From Marinobacter sp. S0848L (GTDB lineage: Bacteria; Pseudomonadota; Gammaproteobacteria; Pseudomonadales; Oleiphilaceae), in assembly GCF_023016065.1 (NCBI RefSeq), contig NZ_JALKAQ010000013.1, positions 1 through 64,000 of the forward strand: a DNA stretch of 64,000 nt, written 5' to 3'. Below, piece by piece: positions 17,733-26,917 of the stretch. The notes under the pieces were generated by a model. It made no database searches, was not told the DNA's origin, and saw only the letters and a program-made list of their open reading frames with translations. A program made the translations under genes and the position numbers. The stretch's first letter is position 1. Every line of letters starts with the position of its first letter.

Positions 17733-18881
17733 GTGAGGAAGCAACTGATCAGTTTTGTTCGGGATTACTTTCGCACGGACGAATTTATCCCTTTGCATGC
17801 CCCGGTGTTCACCGGAAACGAAAAGACCTATGTAGCTGATACAATCGACTCCACGTTCGTCTCTAGCGTGGGTGCCTATGTGGATCGCTTCGAGCAGGAT
17901 ATGGTGAACTACACTGGTTCACCGAGAGCTGTTGCTACCGTTAACGGCACTGCCGCACTTCACGTTGCGTTGAAGTTGGCAGACGTTGGTCCGGGCGATT
18001 TGGTGATCACTCAGCCGCTGACCTTCGTCGCGACTTGTAACGCGATAGCCTACTGTGGCGCGGAACCCGTTTTTATTGACGTAGACCGTCACACATTGGG
18101 GTTATCCCCTTCCGCGCTGGAAGCCTGGCTGGACGAACAGGCCCGGGTGGACGACGACGGCGTTTGCCGAACAAAGATTGATAACAAAGTGATTCGTGCC
18201 TGCGTGCCCATGCACACCTTCGGTCATCCCGCAGACCTAGATGGCTTGATGGCTGTGGCGCGTCGTTGGCAGATAGCTCTGGTCGAAGATGCCGCTGAAT
18301 CGCTGGGCAGCTTTTACAAGGGCAAGCATACCGGCGCTTTCGGTGCCTTGGGAATCTTAAGCTTTAATGGCAACAAGATCATGACCACCGGGGGTGGGGG
18401 CATGGTGCTGGCCGGAGAGGCATTGGCCGACCGCGCTAAACACTTAACCACGACGGCTAAGCAACCGCACCCCTATGAGTACATACACAATGAAGTGGGC
18501 TACAACTACCGCATGCCGAACCTGAATGCGTCCCTTGGCTGCGCCCAACTGGAACAAATTGAGCAATTTGTTGACGCCAAACGAGCCTTAGCTTCGCAAT
18601 ATGAGGCGTTTTTCTCGGGCACCGAGTACCAGTTTGTCACTGAGCCGAAGGAATGCCGCTCTAACTATTGGCTGAATGCGGTGATTTGCGAAAATAAATC
18701 GCACCGTGATGCCTTGCTGAAAACTACCAATGGCCAAGGTGTGATGACGCGACCGATTTGGGCACTGATGAATCACTTGGCAATGTATCAGAGCTGTCGT
18801 AAAGGGGACTTGATCAATTCGCAGTGGCTAGAACAGCGGGTTGTGAATTTGCCCAGTAGCGTCGTGCTGAAGGCGGATTGA
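17733..18881 (+). CDS. legC: LegC-like sugar aminotransferase (PLP)
   Basis: A 382-residue DegT/DnrJ/EryC1/StrS aminotransferase. It transfers an amino group from glutamate to C4 of the 4-keto sugar from LegB. Visible landmarks are FVATCNAIAYCGAEPVFIDV, the PLP-phosphate and Asp region ALVEDAAESLGS, and the Schiff-base lysine in LSFNGNKIMTTGGGG. GTG start at 17733, seven bases after the legB stop. Its stop overlaps the ATG of the next gene. LegC-type enzymes start with an N-terminal region like IPLHAPVFTGNEKTYV, as here. Confidence 0.88.
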   Translation: MRKQLISFVRDYFRTDEFIPLHAPVFTGNEKTYVADTIDSTFVSSVGAYVDRFEQDMVNYTGSPRAVATVNGTAALHVALKLADVGPGDLVITQPLTFVATCNAIAYCGAEPVFIDVDRHTLGLSPSALEAWLDEQARVDDDGVCRTKIDNKVIRACVPMHTFGHPADLDGLMAVARRWQIALVEDAAESLGSFYKGKHTGAFGALGILSFNGNKIMTTGGGGMVLAGEALADRAKHLTTTAKQPHPYEYIHNEVGYNYRMPNLNASLGCAQLEQIEQFVDAKRALASQYEAFFSGTEYQFVTEPKECRSNYWLNAVICENKSHRDALLKTTNGQGVMTRPIWALMNHLAMYQSCRKGDLINSQWLEQRVVNLPSSVVLKAD

Positions 18882-19516
18882 TGCGCAAAATTGGTATTTT
18901 TGGTGCCTCTGGTATGGCACGCGAAGCTGGGGACATAGCTTGGGCTTTGGGTTTTGAACCATTATATATTGCCGGTAACAAAGCTGAGCAGCGCGCTTGG
19001 TCTTACCCAGGCACGGTTATCCTAGAAGAAAATGTTGAGCAGTTTTCAACCCTTCCGTTCGTGATTGGTATTGGTGAAAATTCGATTCGGCGGAAAGTCG
19101 CGGAGCGTTTTTCTTCGCATTTACAATTTACCAATCTAATTCATCCCAGTGCCACATTTGGGCGGGATCAGAGAGAACGACTTGAACGGTGCCAAGGGCT
19201 TATCATCGCGGCAGGTGTACGTCTCACCAGCAGTATAGAAGTAGGAAATTTCGCCATACTCAATCAGAACGTGACTGTCGCCCACGATTGCGTGGTTGAG
19301 GACTATGTCCACATCGCACCTGGGGCTAATGTATCCGGTAATGTGCGCTTAAGAGAAGGATGCTGGGTTGGTGCTGGTGCGGTGATCAATCAGGGGGGCA
19401 GCGACAAGAAGCTCACAGTGAATAACTGGGCGCTGGTTGGTTCCGGAGCCGTGGTCGTTCGGGACTGCGAGCCAAATGTAGTTTATGCCGGTGTGCCGGC
19501 GAAGAGGATTAAATGA
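18881..19516 (+). CDS. PglD/LegH-like sugar N-acetyltransferase
   Basis: A 211-residue protein with an N-terminal Rossmann-like UDP-sugar-binding half (IGIFGASGMAREAGDIAW) and a C-terminal left-handed beta helix of hexapeptide repeats (from about residue 100: GVRLTSSIEVGNFAILNQNVTVAHDC and beyond) with the catalytic His in VAHDC. It should acetylate the C4 amino group made by LegC, using acetyl-CoA. ATG at 18881 overlaps the legC stop by one base, and the 3' end overlaps the next gene by four bases, so translation is coupled. The pathway role (LegH) is inferred from context. Confidence 0.85.
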   Translation: MRKIGIFGASGMAREAGDIAWALGFEPLYIAGNKAEQRAWSYPGTVILEENVEQFSTLPFVIGIGENSIRRKVAERFSSHLQFTNLIHPSATFGRDQRERLERCQGLIIAAGVRLTSSIEVGNFAILNQNVTVAHDCVVEDYVHIAPGANVSGNVRLREGCWVGAGAVINQGGSDKKLTVNNWALVGSGAVVVRDCEPNVVYAGVPAKRIK

Positions 19517-20514
19517 AGACGCTTATCATTGCCGAGGCAGGCGTTAATCACAACGGTGATATGACGCTGGCAAAGAAACTGATTGCGGCGGCGGCTGAGG
19601 CCGGTGCAGATTTGGTCAAGTTTCAGACATTTGTGGCTAGTAAGATTATTTCTAAAACTGCCCCGAAGGCCGAGTATCAAAAAGGGGCGACAGATCCAAA
19701 CGAATCTCAGCAGGACATGGTGCGCAAGCTCGAACTGACACGAAAGCAGCATTTTGAACTGATTGAAGAGTGCAAGTGTAAAGGTATCGGTTTCTTCTCA
19801 ACAGCGTTCGATCTGGATAGTATCGATTTGCTGGAAGCGTTTGGATTTGACTATGTGAAAGTACCGTCCGGCGAGCTGACCAATCTACCTTACCTGCGGC
19901 ACCTCACCCGCCATGGCAAGCCGGTGTTCCTGTCAACTGGCATGGCGAACCTTGGGGAGATCGAGGCAGCTATAGAAGCTATTGAACTCGCGGGAACGCC
20001 GAGAGAGAAAATTACCGTACTGCACTGCACCACTGAATACCCTACCCCAATGGAAGATGTAAACCTTAGTGCGATGGCTAACATTGGAAGCGCTCTGAGG
20101 GTAGCGGTGGGTTATTCAGACCATACACCCGGCATTGAAATACCGATCGCCGCGGTAGCATTGGGTGCGACGGTTATTGAAAAGCATTTTACTCTAGACC
20201 GTAATCTCCCCGGGCCAGATCATCGGGCAAGCTTGGAGCCGGATGAGTTAAAAGCAATGGTGACGGGCATTCGTAATATTGAGCAGGCTATGGGCGATGG
20301 TATCAAGCGCCCAAGCGCGAGTGAACTGAGGAACAAGCCCATCGCAAGAAAATCTTTGGTGGCAGCAACCAATATCAAGGCGGGTGAACCGTTCACCGCG
20401 GAAAATCTGACGGCGAAACGTCCTGGGACGGGTATTTCACCGATGAAGTGGGACGAAGTGATCGGCCGGGTAGCCCCTTGCGATTTTGGTGAAGATGAGA
20501 TGATCAGGTTATGA
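19513..20514 (+). CDS. legI: NeuB-family nonulosonate synthase (N,N'-diacetyllegionaminate synthase)
   Basis: A 333-residue NeuB homologue: an N-terminal TIM barrel (IAEAGVNHNGDMTLAKKLI, DLVKFQTF, ATVIEKHFTLDRNLPGPDH) and a C-terminal SAF/antifreeze-like domain from about residue 275 (ARKSLVAATNIKAGEPFTAENL). It condenses a ManNAc-type sugar with phosphoenolpyruvate. Since the partner genes are LegB, LegC and LegG, the expected product is N,N'-diacetyllegionaminic acid; sialic acid or pseudaminic acid synthases look alike, but the hydrolysing epimerase argues against PseI and LegB/LegC argue against plain sialic acid. Confidence 0.88.
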   Translation: MKTLIIAEAGVNHNGDMTLAKKLIAAAAEAGADLVKFQTFVASKIISKTAPKAEYQKGATDPNESQQDMVRKLELTRKQHFELIEECKCKGIGFFSTAFDLDSIDLLEAFGFDYVKVPSGELTNLPYLRHLTRHGKPVFLSTGMANLGEIEAAIEAIELAGTPREKITVLHCTTEYPTPMEDVNLSAMANIGSALRVAVGYSDHTPGIEIPIAAVALGATVIEKHFTLDRNLPGPDHRASLEPDELKAMVTGIRNIEQAMGDGIKRPSASELRNKPIARKSLVAATNIKAGEPFTAENLTAKRPGTGISPMKWDEVIGRVAPCDFGEDEMIRL

Positions 20515-21686
20515 GTCGGAACGTTTGCGTAGTCACTGGCACGCGGGCGGAATTTGGCTTGCTTCGCTGGCTGATGCAGGAAATTCAGAAACAGCGTGAC
20601 TTAGAGCTGCAAGTGGTGGCCACCGGCATGCACCTGTCGCCAGAGTTTGGCTCGACTTGGCAGGAAATTGAAGGTGCCGGTTTTGCTATTGATGCTCGGG
20701 TAGAAATGCTGCTGAGTGCAGACTCAAATACAGCGGTAACCAAATCCATGGGCCTGGCAGTAATAGGCTTTGCCGAGGCCTACGAGCGCTTGAAGCCCGA
20801 TGTGATCGTCCTTCTCGGAGATCGGTTCGAAATTTTTGCTGCGGCATCTGCGGCCTTGATTGCGCGCATACCGATAGCTCATCTTCACGGCGGTGAAACC
20901 ACAGAAGGGGCCTTCGACGAAGCCCTTCGCCACTCCATCACCAAGATGTCTCACCTGCATTTTGTGGCGGCCGACGAATATCGGCAGCGGGTCATCCAGT
21001 TGGGCGAACAGCCAGAACGGGTGTTCAATGTGGGGGGAATGGGCATCGACGCAATCAAACGCCTCAAGCTGCTGAATCCAGAAGAGCTTGAGAAATCCCT
21101 CGATTTTTGCCTAGGGAAGAAGAATCTTCTAATTACGTTCCACCCCGTTACCCTGGAGGGTGGAACCAGCTCATCGGCTCAGATGGCTGAATTGCTTGCA
21201 GCACTGGGTGAGCTTGACGATACACAGCTCATATTTACCATGCCAAACGCGGATACCGGTGGGCGGGAGCTGAGTGCCATGGTGCATGAGTTTGTTGATA
21301 GTCGGCCTAATGCCTGTGTGTTTAGGTCGTTGGGTCAGCTGCGTTATTTCTCATGCTTGGCACTGATCGATGGAGTGGTCGGCAACTCCTCCAGTGGTCT
21401 ATTAGAAGCGCCAGCCTTTAACGTTGGCACGATCAATATCGGAGACCGCCAGAAAGGGCGACTCCAGGCTGACAGCGTGATTAATTGTCACCCTACTAGG
21501 CAAGACATCCTCAAAGCTCTGGAACATTTGTATTCTCCAGAGTTTCAGCAATCACTGACGTCCGTTGCAAATCCTTACGGCAATGGTGGTGCCAGCGAGG
21601 CTATCGTCAAAGTACTGGCCGACTATCCGCTAGACAACATTCTGAAAAAGCAGTTTTATAACCTGCCTGCTAAAGCCCAGCCATAA
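20511..21686 (+). CDS. legG: Hydrolysing UDP-sugar 2-epimerase (LegG/NeuC)
   Basis: A 391-residue GT-B-fold epimerase of the NeuC/LegG type. Landmarks are VVTGTRAEFGLLRWLM at the N-terminus, LGDRFEIFAAASAALIARIPIAHLHGGETTEGAFDEALRH in the middle (conserved HGGExTxGAxDexxRH; quoted in parts: AHLHGGETTEGAFDE), TFHPVTLE, and the C-terminal VGNSSSGLLEAP. It releases the 2-epimerised 2,4-diacetamido sugar from UDP, the substrate for LegI. The first four bases overlap legI. Confidence 0.88.
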   Translation: MSRNVCVVTGTRAEFGLLRWLMQEIQKQRDLELQVVATGMHLSPEFGSTWQEIEGAGFAIDARVEMLLSADSNTAVTKSMGLAVIGFAEAYERLKPDVIVLLGDRFEIFAAASAALIARIPIAHLHGGETTEGAFDEALRHSITKMSHLHFVAADEYRQRVIQLGEQPERVFNVGGMGIDAIKRLKLLNPEELEKSLDFCLGKKNLLITFHPVTLEGGTSSSAQMAELLAALGELDDTQLIFTMPNADTGGRELSAMVHEFVDSRPNACVFRSLGQLRYFSCLALIDGVVGNSSSGLLEAPAFNVGTINIGDRQKGRLQADSVINCHPTRQDILKALEHLYSPEFQQSLTSVANPYGNGGASEAIVKVLADYPLDNILKKQFYNLPAKAQP

Positions 21687-21701
21687 GATTTGGAGTCATT
21701 C

Positions 21702-22748
21702 ATGAAACTATGGCGTAATGCCCTCGTAAAAACAGATGCGACTTTGGCACAGGCCATTGAAGTTCTGGACAAAGCCTCACTTCGTATCGCATTAATTGTG
21801 GATAACGAAGGCAAGCTGCATGGCACTTTGACTGATGGCGACGTGCGGCGGGCGCTGCTCAAACAAATCCCTATAGATACGCCGGTCCGACAGGTGATGA
21901 ACCCAAGCCCGAAAACCGCAGCGCAGGATTGGACGGATAGCCGTATCCTCTCCTTGATGGAACAGCATGATGTTTTGCATCTCCCCCTAGTCGATAAAGA
22001 AAAGAGGCTTGTTGGTTTGGCGGATCTTCACGGCCTGTTGAATAAACATAAACACGAAAACCCGGTTTTTTTGATGGCCGGCGGTTTCGGAAAACGGTTG
22101 CGCCCACTCACCAATAACTGTCCTAAACCAATGCTAAAAGTTGGTGACAAACCGATATTAGAGAACATTCTCCTTAACTTTGTTGAAGCGGGTTTTTATC
22201 GGTTTTATATATCAACGCACTACATGCCAGAAGTAATCCGAGAATATTTTGGCAACGGCGAAAAGTGGGGGGTGAATATAAAATACGTGCATGAGGATGA
22301 ACCTCTGGGTACCGGTGGCGCGCTGGGATTACTCCCCCACGACGAGATCGATCAGCCAATGTTTATGATGAATGGTGACCTACTCACATCACTAAATTTG
22401 CATAGTTTTCTTGAATTTCACGGGTCACATGGTGGTGTTGCAACGATGTGCGTAAGGGAATACGAGCATCAGGTGCCATACGGTGTGATTACGAATGAGG
22501 GTATCCAAATAAAGTCAATGGTTGAAAAACCAACCCAACGCTTCTTCGTAAATGCGGGGGTTTATCTGCTTGAACCGCAACTGGTAAAAAGTGTTATGCC
22601 CGGGACGCATATTGATATGCCGACTTTGCTCGAAAAACAAATTGAAAATAATAACCCTGTAACTATGTTCCCTATTCATGAATCTTGGCTGGATGTCGGA
22701 CGTATAGATGATTTCAAGCGAGCACAGACTGAGTTTATGGCCATCTAA
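21702..22748 (+). CDS. ptmE: CBS-domain nucleotidyltransferase, PtmE-like
   Basis: A 348-residue protein with two CBS motifs in the first 115 residues (IALIVDNEGKLHGTLTDGDVRR and LHLPLVDKEKRLVGLADLHG) and a sugar-1-phosphate nucleotidyltransferase domain (FLMAGGFGKRLRPLTNNCPKP). In Campylobacter jejuni the homologue PtmE makes GDP-GlcN-1-P-type precursors for legionaminic acid, so LegB here may work on a GDP-linked sugar. Companion genes PtmF and PtmA are not in the window. ATG at 21702 is chosen because TTGGAG lies six bases upstream. Directly coupled to legF with no gap. Confidence 0.85.
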   Translation: MKLWRNALVKTDATLAQAIEVLDKASLRIALIVDNEGKLHGTLTDGDVRRALLKQIPIDTPVRQVMNPSPKTAAQDWTDSRILSLMEQHDVLHLPLVDKEKRLVGLADLHGLLNKHKHENPVFLMAGGFGKRLRPLTNNCPKPMLKVGDKPILENILLNFVEAGFYRFYISTHYMPEVIREYFGNGEKWGVNIKYVHEDEPLGTGGALGLLPHDEIDQPMFMMNGDLLTSLNLHSFLEFHGSHGGVATMCVREYEHQVPYGVITNEGIQIKSMVEKPTQRFFVNAGVYLLEPQLVKSVMPGTHIDMPTLLEKQIENNNPVTMFPIHESWLDVGRIDDFKRAQTEFMAI

Positions 22749-23438
22749 ATGATCCAGCTAGCTGATATCCTAATAGTCATCCCAGCTAGGGGTGGAAGTA
22801 AACGACTACCGAGAAAGAACATACTCCCTCTTTCCGGGAAGCCTCTTATTTGCTGGACTATAGAAGCTGCACTTGCCGCTGGAACTAATTCCAGGGTTAT
22901 GGTGACCAGTGATGACCAAGAAACGCTCAATATCGTAAAAAATTATGAGTCGAAAGGAGTGATTGCACATAAGCGTCCTGATGCTCTAGCTACAGACACA
23001 GCAACAACTGTTGATACTCTCATCGATGCAGTTAATGCCGAAGTTGACGCTGGCTACACACCGAGAACTGTTATCTTGCTCCAGCCAACGTCACCCTTAC
23101 GGTTAGCATCTGACATCAACGAAGCACTGATCGTATATTCAGAGAATAAATGTCAGGATACCGTTGTGAGCGTGTGTGAGTTAGAGCATCCAAATGCTTG
23201 GGTAGGCGTTTTGGAAAATGGCAATGTTATAAGGGGGCTTGACGTATCAGGGAAAAGATCTCAAGACTACAGAAAAGAATATAGATTGAATGGTGCAATA
23301 TATATAATTCCTGTGGGATGCTTGCTTTCCAGAAAAAAAATTTTCACGAACACTATACGCGCTTCTATTATGCCTATAAAAAGATCTATTGATATTGATG
23401 AAGAATTTGATTTCCAATTATGTGAGATGTCCTTGTAG
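22749..23438 (+). CDS. legF: CMP-legionaminic acid synthetase (NeuA family)
   Basis: A 229-residue cytidylyltransferase. The N-terminal IPARGGSKRLPRKNILPLSGKPLICWTI is the CTP-binding signature of NeuA/LegF (quoted in part: IPARGGSKRLPRKN); the LLQPTSPLR motif and the DIDEEFDF C-terminus are also present. It activates the nonulosonic acid as CMP-sugar for a transferase. It begins with the base after the ptmE stop. From about its second half the base composition falls to AT-rich, like the genes that follow. Confidence 0.9.
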   Translation: MIQLADILIVIPARGGSKRLPRKNILPLSGKPLICWTIEAALAAGTNSRVMVTSDDQETLNIVKNYESKGVIAHKRPDALATDTATTVDTLIDAVNAEVDAGYTPRTVILLQPTSPLRLASDINEALIVYSENKCQDTVVSVCELEHPNAWVGVLENGNVIRGLDVSGKRSQDYRKEYRLNGAIYIIPVGCLLSRKKIFTNTIRASIMPIKRSIDIDEEFDFQLCEMSL

Positions 23439-23497
23439 AGCGCCAGAAATTTTAAGCAGCGAAAAAACAAACACGACTGTAAATTATAGGTAATATT

Positions 23498-24604
23498 ATG
23501 ATTTTTTGTACAGAATGCGTAATGCCTTCAACGAGGCCTGGAATCTCCTTTGATGCGAATGGAGTTTGTTCGGCGTGTGTTGCCTATACAAACCGATCGT
23601 TGGTAGATTACAATAAGCGGTGGGAGGAACTTGAGGCCCTTTGCAACAAATATCGTGGAATGAACGGTCCTGACGGCTATGATTGTATGATAGCTGTTAG
23701 TGGCGGTAAAGATAGCCATTATCAAGTTCACATAATGAAAGATAAATTAAAGATGAATCCTTTGCTTGTTTCTGTAGAGGATAATTTTAAAATGACAAAT
23801 GCAGGAGCTCATAATTTAAGGAATATATCCGAAGCTTTTGGTTGTGATTTGATTTCTATGAAACCAAACCTGCGTGCTCAGAAAGCTGTAATGAAATATA
23901 CGTTTGAGCAACATGGTAAACCCACCTACTTCATTGATAGATATATCTACACTTACCCCTTGCACATGGCTGAGAAGTTCAATACACCCCTTTTGGTTTA
24001 TGGGGAAAATGTAGGTTATGAATACGGAGGATTTGGGGCTACTGATACCTATTCAGCAAAAGATCAGATTAAGAATGGTGTAGCGAGTGGTATAGATATC
24101 GATGAACTAATTGTTAACGGTGCTAACAGAAAGGATCTGAATTTTTTCCAAGCACCTGATGAGGTGGTCATAGAAAAATTGGAGCCAATATATCTAAGTT
24201 ATTTTGTAGAGTGGAATAGCTTTAAAAATTATAATATAGCGAAAAAATATGGATTTCATGATCTTACACATGAATGGAATAGAACACACCATGTAGAACA
24301 AATGGATCAAATTGATTCTCCAGCGTATCTAGTGCATTCATGGTTGAAATATCCAAAGTTTGGTCATGCCTCTGCGACCGATTATTGCTCTAGAATGATT
24401 CGATACGGAATGATTAGTAGGGAAGAGTCAATAAATTTGGTGAAAAAACATGACCACGACCTCGACCCAAGGTCAGTAAGAGAGTTTTGTGAGTTTTCTG
24501 GATATACTGAAAAGGAATTCTGGGAAGTCATAGATCGGCATTACAACCGCGAGATATTCAAGAACACGGGTTGTGAATGGGTGTTAAAATATGAATTGAC
24601 CTAA
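23498..24604 (+). CDS. N-acetyl sugar amidotransferase (WbpG/PseA/LegA-like)
   Basis: A 368-residue PP-loop ATPase of the ExsB/asparagine-synthase type. The N-terminal Cys pair (FCTECVMPSTRPG and GVCSACVAY) and the PP-loop SGGKDSHYQ near residues 69-77 are diagnostic of the WbpG/PseA group. Homologues turn an N-acetyl into an acetamidino group (Pse5Ac7Am, Leg5Ac7Am, or the UDP-ManNAcNAcA amidine), usually with ammonia from HisH/HisF-like partners. No such partner is in the window. Sitting at the end of the Leg block, it most likely makes the acetamidino form of legionaminic acid. AT-rich relative to upstream genes. Confidence 0.82.
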   Translation: MIFCTECVMPSTRPGISFDANGVCSACVAYTNRSLVDYNKRWEELEALCNKYRGMNGPDGYDCMIAVSGGKDSHYQVHIMKDKLKMNPLLVSVEDNFKMTNAGAHNLRNISEAFGCDLISMKPNLRAQKAVMKYTFEQHGKPTYFIDRYIYTYPLHMAEKFNTPLLVYGENVGYEYGGFGATDTYSAKDQIKNGVASGIDIDELIVNGANRKDLNFFQAPDEVVIEKLEPIYLSYFVEWNSFKNYNIAKKYGFHDLTHEWNRTHHVEQMDQIDSPAYLVHSWLKYPKFGHASATDYCSRMIRYGMISREESINLVKKHDHDLDPRSVREFCEFSGYTEKEFWEVIDRHYNREIFKNTGCEWVLKYELT

Positions 24605-25068
24605 AGTAGAAAATGTTTATTAGGAGAAAAGGAAGAAAATCGAGGTACATTTTTCGATATTACTTTAAAAATTTCCTAAGCTTTTCTTAGCTTAATGTTG
24701 GTATTAACGCTATGCAGTCGGGCTACTGAGAAGTGAATTATAAAACTGAGGTGGGCGAGCCCCACCTCAGGCCCAATACGAAGTCCGTTAGGAGACCGAT
24801 TCTCTTTTTAGAATGAAAGAAGGGGCAGGACGATTCAAGCTGCTCGTCATCGTATCATACGCGACCGCAAAGTCCGATCGAACTCTACAAGTAGATTTGG
24901 GGGCGTGGCTGTGGTGGGATTGCCGTGATCATTGGCGTAAAACAGATAGCATCATAAGTTGGTGGCATGTGCTTTTCGCGCATCCTCCATAAACGTTTAA
25001 AAACAATTAGTTGTCCAATTTCAGAATGCCTAATATTCATAAATTTCTAACTACACATTGAGAATCTA
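24605..25068. other. Gap with hairpin and possible mobile-element scar
   Basis: The first 110 bases and last 80 are AT-rich like the flanking genes, but roughly 24745-24980 is distinctly richer in G and C. It holds a perfect hairpin (separate entry) and a short open frame at 24813-24992 with no recognisable product. The abrupt composition change suggests a leftover of an inserted element, but no transposase motif could be read on either strand. Confidence 0.35.
24746..24770 (-). terminator. Perfect 10-bp hairpin, terminator-like on the minus strand
   Basis: CTGAGGTGGG and CCCACCTCAG pair perfectly around a CGAGC loop. On the plus strand no T-run follows; on the minus strand the stem is followed by TTTTATAATT, so it would work as a leftward terminator. 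No leftward gene is present nearby, consistent with a relic. Confidence 0.5.
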
Positions 25069-26298
25069 GTGCTGCATAAAGTAAATAGGATTTTCAACGG
25101 TAGCATTGCGCCGTACTTTATGGTTGATGTGTCGTTGAAAGGATTGGCTGCATTATTTATCCCGCTGTTCGCTAAATTCATGGGACCCGAAGATTTAGGC
25201 TTGTATGTCGAATGGTTTGCCGTTTATAGTGTTGTTTCTGCTCTAATTTGTTTGGGTATTCCATCTTATTATTTGGTTGTCTCTATAAAGAAGGGTAAAG
25301 GTGCTGAAATTGAAGCGCATTTGTTTAAGGTGTTTCTAGAATGGTCTTTTCTGATTGTTGTCGCTTCTTGCATTTTCGGTTTGTTTTTAAATGGACAATT
25401 GTTTTACGTTTTTGCAATAATTTTGGCTGCTTTTTCATTCTTTTTCATTGAGTTTGCCGTTTCAAATGCGCGGTTAGAGAATGATATTAATTTTTACGCT
25501 TTGTTACAGTTTTTCATGTTTTTATCCACCGTTTCTATTCCTTTCGTCGCTGTGTTGCTGACTCCTACATTCGACTCTAGGGCGCTCGCGTTCGTTTTAT
25601 CTCTATCATTTGTATCCTTATTTTGTTTCGTGAAAATGAATAGAAAAATTGTCAGAAAAAGAGATGTTTTAGTAACTTCGGAAGTAAGAGTGAGCGTATA
25701 TAAATACGGTCTACCCTTGGTCTCGATTGCGTTATTTTCTTGGTTAAAACTAGGAGGAGATCTGCAGTTTCTAAAGTCATATGGAGGATATGGCGTTGCA
25801 GGAAATATGGGTTTAGCTTTTCAAATTCTGGCGGTAGTATCTATTGCAGGCGCATCACTTAATCGAGCAGCATCTGTCAAATTATACTCATTTATAAAAA
25901 ATGAAGATAATGACGGTTGGTATAAAGCTGTAACGAAAATGAGCTTTTTGGTTGCAGTTTTAGGTATAATTTCATATGGTTTGTTTTACTTGATCATTCA
26001 CTTTTGGCTCAGTGAATATACCTTGGCGCTAAAGTTTTATGGGCCAATGATGGTGGGTACCGTCTTTTATTGTGCCGCGCAATTCTGGGCTTCGAGAGTT
26101 ATCTATAAAGAAAAGACGTATATACTTACAGTCTGCTTGATTGTTTCATCACTTCTTCACCCGATTTTTAGCTATGTTATAAATCTAACTTTTGGGTATG
26201 AGTTTCTAGGGTATAGCACACTTTTCAGTAATATAATTTTCTTGGTTCTATTGCTTTGTCTATGTAGAAAGTTTTGTTGGTCTAGTTCTTTGCCGTAA
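25069..26298 (+). CDS. wzx: Wzx-type polysaccharide flippase
   Basis: A 409-residue membrane protein of the MATE/MOP (Polysacc_synt) superfamily with about twelve hydrophobic segments, beginning VSLKGLAALFIPLFAKFMGPEDLGLYVEWFA, a typical flippase N-terminus. It should move the lipid-linked repeat unit across the inner membrane. GTG at 25069 is the first usable start; the ribosome site (TTGAGAA) is weak. Codon use is AT-rich, as usual for wzx. No close homologue can be named; the assignment rests on topology, the N-terminal segment and the neighbouring polymerase. Confidence 0.82.
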   Translation: MLHKVNRIFNGSIAPYFMVDVSLKGLAALFIPLFAKFMGPEDLGLYVEWFAVYSVVSALICLGIPSYYLVVSIKKGKGAEIEAHLFKVFLEWSFLIVVASCIFGLFLNGQLFYVFAIILAAFSFFFIEFAVSNARLENDINFYALLQFFMFLSTVSIPFVAVLLTPTFDSRALAFVLSLSFVSLFCFVKMNRKIVRKRDVLVTSEVRVSVYKYGLPLVSIALFSWLKLGGDLQFLKSYGGYGVAGNMGLAFQILAVVSIAGASLNRAASVKLYSFIKNEDNDGWYKAVTKMSFLVAVLGIISYGLFYLIIHFWLSEYTLALKFYGPMMVGTVFYCAAQFWASRVIYKEKTYILTVCLIVSSLLHPIFSYVINLTFGYEFLGYSTLFSNIIFLVLLLCLCRKFCWSSSLP

Positions 26299-26917
26299 GA
26301 ATGTATCGGCATACCAGAGTAATCTTGATTAGGCCCACAAAACTAGCGATGGCATTACTTTCGTCAATCGTGTGATATTCGTCTTTACTGTGGAGCAGGT
26401 TCCATTCCCTGACGATGAGCAGAAGAAAGGTAAAAGCGAGACAAAGCGGAGAGATCTTTCCCCAATAGTACATCGGCCAAGTTTCTTGGTAGCAGCTGAA
26501 AGGAATAGGGAATTTGCTCGTCTTTCGATGTATAGAACTGGTTGCGGGGCTCCCTACAGCTTGCTAAACATCTAGTGCAAAGGTTGCTGTATTTGAAAGA
26601 CGTTGGATTTAGGTAGCCCAAAGGGGGCAGCGAGATGAGAGTCAAGGATGAATGTTTTTCTAAGTCGAATAAGTTTTGACTAGGGGGAAGTTCTCTAGCG
26701 TGGCTTTATCAAAATGTCACGCAGCTGTATCGACTTGTCGCTATCCTATATTGTTGGTCGTTGAAATATGCGGGCTGGTATAGCATTGTCAGTGTTCCTC
26801 TTTCAATGCTATCTCCAAGAAGGGGTTGTCTGAATATCCCTACACTACTTATCGCACTGCTGAATTGGCGATTAATCAGACTAATTTAGGAATTTATTAT
26901 TAGGAAGTGAGAGTAAT
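26299..26917. other. 620-base gap between flippase and polymerase
   Basis: Short open frames exist on both strands (up to about 86 codons) but none has protein-like composition or a recognisable motif, and they overlap each other. No perfect hairpin with a T-run is visible. A gap of this length is unusual in a tightly packed polysaccharide operon and probably marks a recombination or insertion scar where the variable core was exchanged. Confidence 0.4.

Noticed and set aside
24813..24992. Short plus-strand frame in the gap after the amidotransferase gene
   Set aside because: Trp-rich, no motif and no ribosome site; listed only as part of a possible scar.
26385..26645. 86-codon minus-strand frame in the gap after wzx
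   Set aside because: No family resemblance, no ribosome site and overlapping frames on the other strand of the same quality.
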